DNA of 50,227 nt from an uncultured Prevotellaceae bacterium (GCA_937916085.1 CALGGO010000072.1:1-50227); one strand, 5' to 3'; counted from the first letter of the stretch, positions 17,654 through 27,078 are shown. The notes: generated by a model from the letters alone, not told the origin. A program made the numbers and translations.

Positions 17654-19435
17654 CTACATCCGCTCGGGCACCTCGATGCCCAGGAGCGAGAAGGCGCGCT
17701 TGATGACGCTTGCCACGGTGCGTGACAGCTCTAGGCGGAACACCTTAACGTTCTCGTCTTCCTCCTTGAGTATGCTGTAGTCGTGATAGAACTGGTTGAA
17801 CTCTTTGGCAAGCTCATAGGTGTAGTTGGCGACAAGTGCTGGGCTATAAGTCTTTCCTGCCTCGTCAACAACAGTCGGGAAGTCGGCAATGCGCTGAATG
17901 ATGGCAACCTCCTTGTCGTTTGGAGTGACTGCTTCCACATTAAGTGCTGGCAAGTTTTCTCCAGCTTTGCGCTGCAGCGACTGGATGCGGGCGTAGGTGT
18001 ATTGAATGAACGGTCCAGTGTTGCCATTGAAGTCGATGCTCTCCTCGGGATTGAAAAGCATGTTCTTGCGTGGGTCAACCTTGAGGATGAAATACTTGAG
18101 CGCACCCATGCCTATGATGCGTGCCACCTCGCGCTTCTCGTCGTCGGTCATGCCTTCGAGACGGTCGTTGGTCATCGCTAGAGCGTCTTCAACCATTTTG
18201 TCCATAAGGTCGTCGGCATCGACCACTGTTCCCTCGCGCGACTTCATCTTGCCATGAGGCAGCTCCACCATGCCATAGGAGAAATGTATCAGGTCCTTGC
18301 CCCACTTGAACCCGAGACGGCCGAGCAGGAGCGAGAGTACCTGGAAGTGGTAGTTCTGCTCATTGCCCACCACATATATCATCTTGTCGATGGGATAATC
18401 CTGATAACGGAGTTTGGCGGTGCCTATGTCCTGAGTAATATACACGCTTGTGCCGTCGCTACGCAGCAATATCTTGTGGTCGAGACCATCGGGGGTGAGG
18501 TCGGCCCACACGCTGCCGTCGTCCTTGCGGTAGAACACGCCTTTCTCAAGACCTTCCTCAACCTTTTCCTTGCCTTCGAGGTAGGTCTGGCTCTCGTAGT
18601 AAATCTTGTCGAAATCTACGCCCATGCGCTTGTAGGTCTCGTCGAAGCCGGCATACACCCACTCGTTCATCTTCTCCCACAGAGCGCGAATCTCGGGGTC
18701 GCCCGCCTCCCATTTCTTGAGCATCTCGCGAGCCTCTTGCATCAGTGCCGATTGCTTCTCGGCTTCTTCTTCGCTAATGCCCTGAGCTGCGGCAATTTCT
18801 TTGATTTCGGCCTTATATTTCTTGTCAAAGAGCACATAGAAGTCGCCAATCAGGTGGTCGCCCTTCTTACCGGTGCTCTCGGGAGTGGCGCCGTCGCCCC
18901 ATTTTTGCCATGCTAGCATCGACTTGCAGATGTGGATGCCGCGGTCATTAACGATATTGGTCTTCACCACCTTGTTGCCATTGGCTTTCATAATCTGCGA
19001 GAGACTGAACCCCAGCAGGTTATTGCGCACATGACCCAAGTGGAGGGGTTTGTTGGTGTTGGGCGAACTATACTCAATCATCACGAGCTGGCTCTCGGGA
19101 GTCTCGGCACGGAAGCCATAGTTCTCGTCACGGCAGATGTCATCGAGCAGCCGCGCCCAGAACGAGGGCTTGACAGTGATGTTGAGGAAGCCCTTGATGA
19201 CGTTAAACTTCTCCACCGCCTCGCAGTGAGCCGTCAAGTGTTCGCCAATCTCCTGCGCCGTAGCGTCGGGAGCCTTGTGCGATGCCCTTAGAAAGGGGAA
19301 TACCACGATGGTGAGGTTTCCCTCAAATTCCTTGCGTGTGGCCTGTGGAGTGATACTCTGGGGAGCCACTTCCACACCATATAATTCATTGACCGCCTGT
19401 GCGGTAGCTTGTGATAATATATTCTCGATAGACAT
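17654..19435 (-). CDS. argS: Arginyl-tRNA synthetase
   Basis: 593 residues. Class I aminoacyl-tRNA synthetase that charges tRNA-Arg. An N-terminal additional (Arg-specific) domain (about 1-110) is followed by the catalytic core with the HIGH motif as HLGH (residues 132-135), KMKSREGT in the KMSKS position, and the C-terminal DALR anticodon-binding domain ending in RAFSLLGIEVPERM. It is divergent from the AspT-like transporter gene. Both sides of the 177-base divergent spacer carry a TAACTTTG -7-like octamer (minus 19485-19478; plus 19533-19540). Confidence 0.97.
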   Translation of the reverse strand: MSIENILSQATAQAVNELYGVEVAPQSITPQATRKEFEGNLTIVVFPFLRASHKAPDATAQEIGEHLTAHCEAVEKFNVIKGFLNITVKPSFWARLLDDICRDENYGFRAETPESQLVMIEYSSPNTNKPLHLGHVRNNLLGFSLSQIMKANGNKVVKTNIVNDRGIHICKSMLAWQKWGDGATPESTGKKGDHLIGDFYVLFDKKYKAEIKEIAAAQGISEEEAEKQSALMQEAREMLKKWEAGDPEIRALWEKMNEWVYAGFDETYKRMGVDFDKIYYESQTYLEGKEKVEEGLEKGVFYRKDDGSVWADLTPDGLDHKILLRSDGTSVYITQDIGTAKLRYQDYPIDKMIYVVGNEQNYHFQVLSLLLGRLGFKWGKDLIHFSYGMVELPHGKMKSREGTVVDADDLMDKMVEDALAMTNDRLEGMTDDEKREVARIIGMGALKYFILKVDPRKNMLFNPEESIDFNGNTGPFIQYTYARIQSLQRKAGENLPALNVEAVTPNDKEVAIIQRIADFPTVVDEAGKTYSPALVANYTYELAKEFNQFYHDYSILKEEDENVKVFRLELSRTVASVIKRAFSLLGIEVPERM

Positions 19436-19477
19436 AAACCTTAATAATGAAAAATTATACGTTTATTAAATAAAGGG

Positions 19478-19540
19478 CAAAGTTACAAAAAAGTTTTGAC
19501 ATGGAGAATATTCATCCTAAGGAAAATATTTGTAACTTTG
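19478..19540. promoter_or_regulatory. Divergent -7-like elements for argS and the AspT-like gene
   Basis: TAACTTTG occurs on the minus strand (19485-19478) facing argS and on the plus strand (19533-19540) facing the transporter gene. Neither has a clear TTG/TTTG at the usual 19-20 bp, so these are partial matches. Confidence 0.4.
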
Positions 19541-19612
19541 CAGCTTGAAAATGAATATTGCACTTCCCTATTGATTGCAGTGGTGCAAGATTATGCAAAA
19601 GTATTTGAAGTA

Positions 19613-21289
19613 ATGAACTGGTTTACAGAAATATTGACTGGCAGTGGCGTGGCACATTCCATTTTTATCTACGCCATAGTCATAGCTTTGGGAGTGCTAT
19701 TGGGCAAAGTGAAGATTCATGGCATCTCGCTGGGAGCGACATTTGTCCTCTTTGTGGGCATCCTTGCCGGGCACTTAGGATTGTCGATCGACATGAACAC
19801 CCTGAAATTCATACAGGAATTTGGACTAATACTGTTCATCTTTTCCATTGGATTGCAGGTGGGACCATCATTCTTCTCTTCGTTCAAGCATGGAGGCTTG
19901 CTGCTCAACGGACTGGCAGTCACAATTATCTTCCTTAATATCGCCGTAGCATTAGGCATATACTTTGGAATAGGCGGAATACGCATCACCGACATGGTGG
20001 GAATCCTCTCGGGAGCCATCACCAACACCCCAGGCTTGGGTGCCGCACAACAAACGCTCATTGAGACCCAAGGCGACGCCGCCATCCCTCTCAACGAGTC
20101 GATGTCGATGGGTTATGCCGCTGCCTACCCTCTTGGTGTAGTGGGCATTATCTTGTCGTTCATTGTGCTCAAGGCGATATTCAAAATAGGCGTTGACAAG
20201 GAGGCGAAAGAAATAGAAGATGAGAACACCAATTCCCAACTACAGCCACACCTCGTCACTTATAAGGTGACTAACAAACTGATTATAGGCAAGACCATCC
20301 AGCATCTGCATAACATCATCGACCACAACTTCATAATCTCACGCATACGCAAGAGCGACGGACACGTACACATCCCTGTGAGTGAGACATTTATCGAGGA
20401 GGGAGACTTGCTGCTCGTGGTGATGAGCCAGCAGGACGAGGAAATGTTTGACGCTGTGCTCGGTCCTCACGAGGAGATGGACTGGAAGGCTGATCCCGAC
20501 CCCGTGACGGCACGACGCATCGTGGTGACAAAGAACGAGCTGTCGGGACGCAAACTCGGCTCGCTGCGCTTGCGCATGGGCTATAAGCTCAATGTCACTC
20601 GAGTACACCGTGCCGGCCTTGACCTGCTTGCCAGCCCCAACCTCGCCCTGCAGGTGGGCGACCGCCTCACCGTGGTGGGCAACATCAACGACATCAACCG
20701 CCTTGCCAAGCGCATGGGCAACTCCGAGAAAACCCTCGACCACCCCAACATCTTCACGATGTTCTTGGGAATTGTTTTAGGAATCTTGGTAGGAAGCGTC
20801 CCTTTGATGCTGCCGGGCATGAGCGTGCCTATGAAGCTGGGACTCGCCGGCGGACCGCTCATCGTGGCAATCCTGCTGGGACGCTACGGCTACAAAATCA
20901 AACTCATTACCTACACCAGCAGCAGCTCCAACCTGCTCTTGCGTGAGCTTGGAATCTGCCTCTTCCTCGCCAGTGTGGGAATAGCCGCCGGAGGCAACTT
21001 CGCCGAGACGGTGTTCAACGCCCAGGGAGCGCGATGGGTGCTCTATGGCTTCCTTATCACTTTCATTCCGCTACTCATCGTCACCATGATTGCCCGCGGC
21101 AAGTTCAAACTCAACTACTGCACAATCATGGGAATGGTGTCGGGAGCAACTACCGACCCGCCCGCCCTCGCCTACGCCAACAAAACGGCAGGCAACGATG
21201 CCCCCTCGGTAGCTTACAGTACCGTCTATCCACTCACCATGTTCCTGCGAGTGATAACGGCACAGCTCCTCATCTTAGCATTGGCATAA
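19613..21289 (+). CDS. AspT/YidE-type transporter (aspartate:alanine exchanger family)
   Basis: 558 residues from the ATG at 19613, which gives the normal family length; the frame is open from 19496, but those 39 residues do not look like family sequence. Two hydrophobic Asp-Al_Ex halves (about residues 5-170 and 390-555) flank two cytoplasmic RCK_C-type domains (about 200-370, for example GDLLLVVMSQQDEEMF and GDRLTVVGNINDINRL). Repeated GAITNTPGLGAAQ and GATTDPPALAYA segments mark the two transport halves. Substrate unknown; E. coli YidE is an uncharacterised homologue. Confidence 0.88.
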   Translation: MNWFTEILTGSGVAHSIFIYAIVIALGVLLGKVKIHGISLGATFVLFVGILAGHLGLSIDMNTLKFIQEFGLILFIFSIGLQVGPSFFSSFKHGGLLLNGLAVTIIFLNIAVALGIYFGIGGIRITDMVGILSGAITNTPGLGAAQQTLIETQGDAAIPLNESMSMGYAAAYPLGVVGIILSFIVLKAIFKIGVDKEAKEIEDENTNSQLQPHLVTYKVTNKLIIGKTIQHLHNIIDHNFIISRIRKSDGHVHIPVSETFIEEGDLLLVVMSQQDEEMFDAVLGPHEEMDWKADPDPVTARRIVVTKNELSGRKLGSLRLRMGYKLNVTRVHRAGLDLLASPNLALQVGDRLTVVGNINDINRLAKRMGNSEKTLDHPNIFTMFLGIVLGILVGSVPLMLPGMSVPMKLGLAGGPLIVAILLGRYGYKIKLITYTSSSSNLLLRELGICLFLASVGIAAGGNFAETVFNAQGARWVLYGFLITFIPLLIVTMIARGKFKLNYCTIMGMVSGATTDPPALAYANKTAGNDAPSVAYSTVYPLTMFLRVITAQLLILALA

Positions 21290-21356
21290 TAATTAATGCA
21301 CAATACATAATGCACAATACATAATGCACAATGCATAATGCATAATGCAAAATGCA
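21288..21356. repeat. Heptamer array TAATGCA/CAATACA
   Basis: About nine units (TAATGCA, CAATACA, CAATGCA, AAATGCA) starting at the double stop codon TAATAA of the transporter gene. Confidence 0.88.
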
Positions 21357-21373
21357 AAAATAGTTACTATTGT

Positions 21374-21437
21374 CTTGTCAGCTCGTTTACTTGTCAGCTC
21401 GTTTACTTGTCAGCTCGTTTACTTGTCAGCTCGTTTA
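21374..21437 (+). repeat. Four perfect copies of a 16-mer just upstream of marC
   Basis: CTTGTCAGCTCGTTTA is repeated four times without a mismatch, ending 10 bases before the marC start codon. Related but degenerate words lie upstream of the DPP III gene (40459-40500) and, inverted, upstream of etfA (36630-36670). Confidence 0.95.
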
Positions 21438-21447
21438 CTTCTAAAAT

Positions 21448-22017
21448 ATGAATTTCACTCAAATATTAAGTTCGGCATTGGTGTTGCTCAGTATTATCGA
21501 TATAGTGGGCTCGGTGCCTATCATCATGGATTTGCGCTCTAAAGGGCGCGAGGTGAACGCATGGAAAGCTACTATCTACTCTGCCATCTTGATGGTGGGG
21601 TTCTACTACGGTGGCTACTGGATTCTCGAGATTTTCAACTGCAACATCCAGTCGTTTGCCGCCGCTGGCGGTTTCCTGATGTTCCTCATGGCGCTTGAGA
21701 TGATTCTCGATGTGGAAATATTCAAGAACAACGCTCCTGGCAGCGGTGCCACCATTGTGCCAATGGTATTTCCCTTGATTGCCGGCGCTGGCGTGCTAAC
21801 CACACTAATCTCTCTCAAGGCGATGTATGCCGACGTCAACATCCTCATCGGGCTTGCAATCAACATGGTGTGGGTATTTATCGTCATCAAGGCGACCGAT
21901 AAGGTGCAGAAATTCCTGGGCGAGGGAGGCATCTTCTTCCTGCGCAAGTTCTTTGGCATCATCCTGCTCGCCATGTCGGTGAAGATGATGAGCGAGAACC
22001 TCGCCAAGCTGTTCTGA
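21448..22017 (+). CDS. MarC family integral membrane protein
   Basis: 189 residues with about six transmembrane helices (for example QILSSALVLLSIIDIVGSVP, IVPMVFPLIAGAGVLTTLI). The SIIDIVGSVPIIMDL and PLIAGAG segments are characteristic of the MarC/UPF0056 family. The physiological role of the family is not settled; the earlier link to multiple-antibiotic resistance was not supported for E. coli MarC. Start codon ATG at 21448 directly follows the 16-mer array. It is followed after 95 bases by the porV-like gene. Confidence 0.9.
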   Translation: MNFTQILSSALVLLSIIDIVGSVPIIMDLRSKGREVNAWKATIYSAILMVGFYYGGYWILEIFNCNIQSFAAAGGFLMFLMALEMILDVEIFKNNAPGSGATIVPMVFPLIAGAGVLTTLISLKAMYADVNILIGLAINMVWVFIVIKATDKVQKFLGEGGIFFLRKFFGIILLAMSVKMMSENLAKLF

Positions 22018-22112
22018 CCAATTCACAAATTATAGAAAGCGAAATACAATAAAAGCAGCTTATTGGAGTTATATATACATATTGAAACTCTAATTTGTCT
22101 GTTTTTTAGATT

Positions 22113-23303
22113 ATGAAAAAATCAACAAGAATACTCGTGGCGCTGGCTCTGCTGATGACCAGCACAGCAGTTCTCGCCGACGACGACATCAAAAACGAAG
22201 AATTCAACCCCATCACCACTGGTGTGACTTCGCTGAGCATCACGCCCGATGCACGTGGCGCCTCGATGGGCGATCAGGGTGCCGCTACCGACCCCGACGT
22301 GAACTCGCAATTCTGGAACCCCTCAAAATATGCTTTTGCCTACAGCAAGGCAGGTGTTTCAATATCCTACACCCCCTGGCTACGCAAACTCGTTAACGAC
22401 ATCTTCCTCGCCAACCTCTCGGGTTACTGGAAGATAGGCAGCAACGACAACCAGGCGGTGAGCGCATCGATGCGCTACTTCTCGCTCGGTGAGATTAACA
22501 GCGCCGACGATGGCGGCAATTCGCTGGCAAGCATCAACCCCTTTGAGATGGCGTTCGACGTGGGTTACTCACGCAAACTTAGCGAGAAATTCTCGATGGG
22601 CGTTGTGCTGCGATACATCTATAGCGACTTAGGATATTCCAGCTATAGCGGCACGGACCAGACTACTGGCGCCTCGGCATTCTCGGCCGACATCTCGGGT
22701 TTCCTTTGCACCTACCCCATGGTGGGTCGCAACGAGTGCCAGTGGACATTAGGATTCAACATCTCTAACATCGGTTCGAAGGTGAGCTACAACGGCGGCG
22801 ACGACCCAGCTTTCCTGCCTACCAACTTCAAGCTCGGAACGGCATTCACCTTCCCCCTCGCCGACTATCACAACCTCACCATCAGTGGCGAAGCCAACAA
22901 ACTGCTCGTGCCTGCACGTCCACGATTGACAAACTACGAGAACCAGGAGGAGTATGAACAGGCCCTTCAAGACTGGAAGGACATGTCATCAATCTCGGGT
23001 ATCTTCAAGTCATTTACCGATGCCCCTGGAGGGTTTAAAGAGGAGCTGCGCGAAATCAACTTCTCGATTGGTGCCGAGTACAGCTACAACCAGCAGTTCT
23101 TCTTGCGTGGAGGTTACTTCAGCGAGAACAAGTACAAGGGTAACCGTAAATATTTCGGTCTAGGTGCCGGCTTTGCGCTCAACGTCATCAAGCTCGACGC
23201 CGCCTACATGATTGCCACAGCGCAGAACAGCCCACTCGACCAGACCCTACGCTTCACCCTCTCGTTCGACATGGACGGCATACGCAACCTGTTCAACAAA
23301 TAG
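22113..23303 (+). CDS. porV: Type IX secretion system outer membrane protein PorV
   Basis: 396 residues: signal peptide (about 1-22, ending AVLA), then a FadL-like beta-barrel. The conserved PorV opening (ITTGVTSLSITPDARG, then MGDQGAATDPDVNSQFWNPSKYAF) is clear. PorV (LptO) shuttles folded T9SS cargo from the translocon to the attachment complex at the cell surface. The rest of the T9SS is not in this window, but the giant protein at 488-6808 has a T9SS-style sorting tail. The protein ends with RFTLSFDMDGIRNLFNK, a normal barrel end. Confidence 0.88.
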   Translation: MKKSTRILVALALLMTSTAVLADDDIKNEEFNPITTGVTSLSITPDARGASMGDQGAATDPDVNSQFWNPSKYAFAYSKAGVSISYTPWLRKLVNDIFLANLSGYWKIGSNDNQAVSASMRYFSLGEINSADDGGNSLASINPFEMAFDVGYSRKLSEKFSMGVVLRYIYSDLGYSSYSGTDQTTGASAFSADISGFLCTYPMVGRNECQWTLGFNISNIGSKVSYNGGDDPAFLPTNFKLGTAFTFPLADYHNLTISGEANKLLVPARPRLTNYENQEEYEQALQDWKDMSSISGIFKSFTDAPGGFKEELREINFSIGAEYSYNQQFFLRGGYFSENKYKGNRKYFGLGAGFALNVIKLDAAYMIATAQNSPLDQTLRFTLSFDMDGIRNLFNK

Positions 23304-23338
23304 TGAAAGGTAGAAAGATTAAAGGAACGACATGCTGC

Positions 23339-23396
23339 AAGTCGAAGACTTGCTCATGTTCGAAACACATTGTGCAGCGAAGCGCACTGTGTGATA
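23339..23396 (+). other. Two tandem small hairpins upstream of ispF
   Basis: Nested ACATG-(AAGTC-gaa-GACTT)-CATGT is followed by a hairpin built from CACA/TGTG and TGTGC/GCGCA with AGCGAA loop. They lie between porV and ispF. The AAGTC-gaa-GACTT hairpin recurs at about 33245-33259. Confidence 0.5.
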
Positions 23397-23408
23397 AATA
23401 AACAAACT

Positions 23409-23885
23409 ATGCGCATAGGATACGGCTTCGACGTTCATCGCCTCGTGGAAGGGCGAGAGTTATGGATTGGTGGCGTGAAAATTGACCACGACAAGGGACT
23501 GCTAGGGCACAGCGACGCCGACGTGGCGATTCATGCCCTGTGCGACGCACTGCTCGGTGCCGCAGCGTTGCGCGACATCGGCTATCATTTCCCCGACAGC
23601 GACCCGCAGTATAAAGGTATCGACAGCCGCAAACTATTGCGAGAAGTGATGCGACTGCTTAACGAGAAAGGCTACACGCTGGGCAACTGCGACATCACCA
23701 TCTGCGCCGAGCAGCCCAAGATGAACCCGCACATCCCTGCCATGCAGCAGCAGCTTGCCGAGTGCATGAACTGCGACATCTCACAAGTCTCCATCAAAGC
23801 CACCACCACCGAGCGACTAGGCTACACCGGTCGTGGCGAAGGCATCGCCGCCCACGCAGTGGCTTTGATAATGCTGAATGCTTAA
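23409..23885 (+). CDS. ispF: 2-C-methyl-D-erythritol 2,4-cyclodiphosphate synthase
   Basis: 158 residues from the ATG at 23409 (the frame extends upstream to 23370 through a hairpin region and is not believed). MEP pathway enzyme forming the cyclic diphosphate. The metal ligands of the FDVHRL motif (Asp8, His10) and the HSDADVAIHALCDALLGAAA segment are present, as are PDSDPQYKG and ATTTERLGYTGRGEGIAA. It ends in ATGCTGAATGCTTAA, and the following array continues with the same AATGCTGAATGCTTAA word. Confidence 0.96.
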   Translation: MRIGYGFDVHRLVEGRELWIGGVKIDHDKGLLGHSDADVAIHALCDALLGAAALRDIGYHFPDSDPQYKGIDSRKLLREVMRLLNEKGYTLGNCDITICAEQPKMNPHIPAMQQQLAECMNCDISQVSIKATTTERLGYTGRGEGIAAHAVALIMLNA

Positions 23886-24017
23886 TCAATGCAGAATGCT
23901 GAATGCTTAATCAATGCGGAATGCAGAATGCACAATGCACAATGCACAATCATAAATATTCCTAGTTACTCCTAGCCATTCCTAGTTACTCCTAGCTATT
24001 CCTAGTTACTCCTAGCC
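23868..24017. repeat. Two abutting arrays between convergent ispF and glpB
   Basis: From the left, AATGCTT/AATGCAG/AATGCAC heptamers run on from the ispF stop (to about 23950). From the right, the TCCTAGTTAC decamer array runs up to the glpB stop (23960-24017). The two unrelated arrays meet at about 23955, as if each belongs to its own gene end. Confidence 0.9.
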
Positions 24018-25256
24018 TCACATCTGCCTCGCCACTTGCAGGGCGGTCATTACTGCCACGCCGGTGTCGTCGGCGAGCTTGAGGCTGTTGTGGCCGCTCA
24101 ATATTGAGCCAATGGCATAGAGATTCTCGAGCGGACGGCCATCCTTGAAGGCATGGAACTCACCATCGGTAGCCACGCCAAACTCCATATAAGGCTGAGC
24201 GTCAAACATGCACTCCCTGCTCCACTCGCCGCTGTTGCCGGCATAATCAACATCGAGCCCAAAAATCGGCTCGGTGATACCGTCGGCACTTGACTGCAAT
24301 CCGCCACTCATAAACGACCCCGTAGCCAGCACAAAATTCTCGGCGACAATATCCTGGTCGGGGAAGTTCTTAGCCTCGATGCTCACCACCCTATCATCCA
24401 CTATCTTGCCGTTTTTCACCATACTGCCGAGCAAGAAGGTGCCACCGTTTTTCACGAATAGCCTCCGCAGCTTCGATAGAAGGCGGGAGCCAGCAATGCT
24501 TGGTGGCAGTGTTGAGACTAATTTCACTGGTATTTTAACCTGATGGGCAATCTTTGCTGCCGTGTCGTCGCCATCAAGCCCGAACACCGCCGGCAGCATC
24601 ACAACCTCGGCATCGCCCATGCCTGATCGCACCTTACGTGCCAAGTCATTAAGCACACCATCGTTCTGCATTAGCTTGGCGACGGCGGTAGAGCGCATCA
24701 CAGTGGGATTGCTGCTCAGCTTGTCGATAGTGCCTAGCTTGATGTCACACACCTCACACTCACAGCCCAAGCGCCTTATCGCAGCAGCTATGAAGTCGGC
24801 CGAGAAATCTAAGAAACCCTGAATGTTGACAAGCGCCACCTTGCGCCACGGCAGCGCATGAGAGTCGTTGGTGGTCACATAGTCGTCAAGAGTGAGCCAC
24901 GAAGGTCGCAGCACGCCCATAGGTGTCATGCGATAATGATTCCTGCTGCTGTCACCATAGAAGTTCAACCCCGCTCCCGAGAGTATCACAGGAGCCATCG
25001 CCGAGTTGTGAACCACATTCTCCAGCCCCATCTTTGAGTAGGGATGGCTAGCGCATAGGGTGCCTATCGCCTCAAGAGGCGCCAACACCTCGTTGCCCTG
25101 CTCGTCATAGCCCAGCAGGTCGATTGAGCCGGAATGGAAATTGAGCTTACTCTGCCCTTTCACCATCATGGCAACGTGCTTGCCACTGGCGGTAAGAGCT
25201 ATTCCACACATGATGGCACTGAGTCCGCCACCTATCACGATCACATCATATTTCAT
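24018..25256 (-). CDS. glpB: Anaerobic glycerol-3-phosphate dehydrogenase subunit B
   Basis: 412 residues. FAD/FMN-containing subunit: the N-terminal VIVIGGGLSAIMCGIAL dinucleotide-binding motif and the C-terminal NLYAIGSILSGHNS segment fit GlpB. With GlpA it forms the catalytic part of the anaerobic enzyme that oxidises sn-glycerol 3-phosphate to dihydroxyacetone phosphate and feeds electrons to menaquinone. It lies 178 bases downstream of glpA on the same strand. The membrane-anchoring iron-sulfur subunit GlpC, usually next, is absent: the next gene is the convergent ispF. Confidence 0.92.
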   Translation of the reverse strand: MKYDVIVIGGGLSAIMCGIALTASGKHVAMMVKGQSKLNFHSGSIDLLGYDEQGNEVLAPLEAIGTLCASHPYSKMGLENVVHNSAMAPVILSGAGLNFYGDSSRNHYRMTPMGVLRPSWLTLDDYVTTNDSHALPWRKVALVNIQGFLDFSADFIAAAIRRLGCECEVCDIKLGTIDKLSSNPTVMRSTAVAKLMQNDGVLNDLARKVRSGMGDAEVVMLPAVFGLDGDDTAAKIAHQVKIPVKLVSTLPPSIAGSRLLSKLRRLFVKNGGTFLLGSMVKNGKIVDDRVVSIEAKNFPDQDIVAENFVLATGSFMSGGLQSSADGITEPIFGLDVDYAGNSGEWSRECMFDAQPYMEFGVATDGEFHAFKDGRPLENLYAIGSILSGHNSLKLADDTGVAVMTALQVARQM

Positions 25257-25440
25257 AGTTTATAGTTTACTAGTTTGCCGCGCTTCGCGCTAGTTGGCCG
25301 CTTCGCTAGTTTGCCGCTCGCTGTGCTCGCTAGTTAGCCGCTTCGCTAGTTTTTAGTTTTCGTTTATCGTTGTTCGTTTATAGAAGTCAGTGGAGATATT
25401 AGAGGCTCAGCATTCTGCATTCTGCATTCTGCATTCATTT
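25257..25440. repeat. Composite repeat spacer between glpB and glpA
   Basis: TAGTTTA heptamers beside the glpB start, then GCCGCTTCGCTAGTTT-type 16-mers (the inverse of the 7484-7572 family), then CGTTTAT words, then GAATGCA heptamers ending at the glpA stop codon (TGA followed by ATGCAGAATGCAG on the minus strand). No unique sequence of any length remains in the gap. Confidence 0.88.
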
Positions 25441-27039
25441 AAGTCCGCACAAGCCTTCATAAATCAGAGTGGTGAGCTGTGCTTCGCTCAACGTGGAGCC
25501 CCACGCCACAGGACGCATACCCTTCCAACGCTCATTCATAAACTCTGCCAGGTCGGCAAGCGCTACCTCGGCATCTTCGCCCGACCTACACAGCAGCGAC
25601 GCGGCACGACAGGCACAGAGTTTGCCTTGGCACGACCCCATACCCATGCGAGTGCGCCGCCGCAGGTTTGTGAGGTTTGCCACATGAAGTTTCTCAATGG
25701 CATATTTCATCTCGCCAACGCTAGCGTGCTCACATTCACACACCATTGACTTGTCCTCAATAGAATTCTCCTTTATTTCCTTGGTGAGCGAGCCATGACG
25801 TTCCTGAGCAGCCTTCAGCGTCACAACGTGCTGCTTGCCACGTCGTTTGGGCATCTTCTCGTCACTGCCGGGCAATGGCAAGATGGCGGTGGTGCAGGCT
25901 CCCACTTTGTTGATTTTCTTGCACACCATGTCGGTGGCACGCTCCGCCATGAGCCTGTAAGTCATCAGTTTGCCGCCCGTGATGGTGATAAAGCCATCAA
26001 GGCCGTCGCGCTCTTTATGGTCAAGGCACACAATGCCGCGGCTGATGCTACGCCCCGATGGGTCATCATCACTGGCCACCAAAGGACGCACTCCGGCGTA
26101 GGCGCGCAAGATGCGTGTCCGTGCCAACGAAGGCACCAGTTTCACGCCCTCTTTGAGCAGTATCTCCACCTCTTCGGGGGTTACACGCATATTGTCGATC
26201 TTAGTTATGGGAACGCGGTCGCTAGTTGTGCCGAGCATACTCACAATCTTGTCGGGCACCAGGATGTCGCCGTTGGCTGGCTTGCGGCAACGGTTGATAA
26301 CCATGTTATTGACACGACGGCTAAAGATGAGCAGCGAACCCTTGGCTGGGAACATGTTGATAACGATATCAGCCTTCTTGGCAACGAGAGTGCCCCAAAT
26401 GCCGGCGGCATTGACAGTGACAGGGGCGTAGGCAGCGCTAACCTCACCAGTAAGGTTATTGCGAAGCTTCACGCCTACAACACTGGCATTCTCCACTATC
26501 AGCTCTATCACCTCGTGATAAGTGAGCGTCACAGCGCCATAACGGCGGGCATCGAGAAGGTTGGCAGTAGTCAACGTGAAAGGATCGACCGAGGCATCAG
26601 GCACACGCACCGCGCCAATGAGCGTGGGATTTACCGACGGCTCTATCACTCGTGCCTCGGCAGGGTCAATAATCTCGGCGCTGATGCCTGCCCTATTGCA
26701 CGCATCCACAAAGGTCGCCTGATAGCCGAGGTCATCCTCGGGGAGGGTGATAAACAGACCATCGGTCTCCTCTATGCAGTGGCGCGCGATTTGACGCAAT
26801 ATCATGTTCTCGCCTATGCACTCCTCGGCGCTCTCCTGGTCGGTTACAGCATAACGCGCGCCACTGTGCAGCAAGCCATGGTTGCGGCCTGTGGCGCCAT
26901 GCGTGAAGTCAAATCGCTCCACCAGCAGCACCTTCAGCCCCCGCAACGCGCAGTCGCGAGCAGTGCCGGCACCAGTGATGCCGCCACCTATTATTATCAC
27001 ATCATATTCTTGACTTGTAGGTTTATTATTTTCTGACAT
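25435..27039 (-). CDS. glpA: Anaerobic glycerol-3-phosphate dehydrogenase subunit A
   Basis: 534 residues. DAO-type flavoprotein with the N-terminal IIIGGGITGAGTARDCALRG FAD motif. TGRNHGLLHSGARYAV is the GlpA/GlpD signature. A C-terminal BFD-like [2Fe-2S] domain has Cys-rich MVCECEHAS and GSCQGKLCACRAA, which distinguishes GlpA from the aerobic GlpD. It is the first gene of a glpA-glpB unit. A TATCTTTG -7-like octamer lies upstream on the minus strand (27180-27173) without a clear -33 element. Confidence 0.93.
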   Translation of the reverse strand: MSENNKPTSQEYDVIIIGGGITGAGTARDCALRGLKVLLVERFDFTHGATGRNHGLLHSGARYAVTDQESAEECIGENMILRQIARHCIEETDGLFITLPEDDLGYQATFVDACNRAGISAEIIDPAEARVIEPSVNPTLIGAVRVPDASVDPFTLTTANLLDARRYGAVTLTYHEVIELIVENASVVGVKLRNNLTGEVSAAYAPVTVNAAGIWGTLVAKKADIVINMFPAKGSLLIFSRRVNNMVINRCRKPANGDILVPDKIVSMLGTTSDRVPITKIDNMRVTPEEVEILLKEGVKLVPSLARTRILRAYAGVRPLVASDDDPSGRSISRGIVCLDHKERDGLDGFITITGGKLMTYRLMAERATDMVCKKINKVGACTTAILPLPGSDEKMPKRRGKQHVVTLKAAQERHGSLTKEIKENSIEDKSMVCECEHASVGEMKYAIEKLHVANLTNLRRRTRMGMGSCQGKLCACRAASLLCRSGEDAEVALADLAEFMNERWKGMRPVAWGSTLSEAQLTTLIYEGLCGLK

Positions 27040-27078
27040 TTCGAGAGAGTTGTTTGGTTTGGTTAATTTCTTCTAAGT

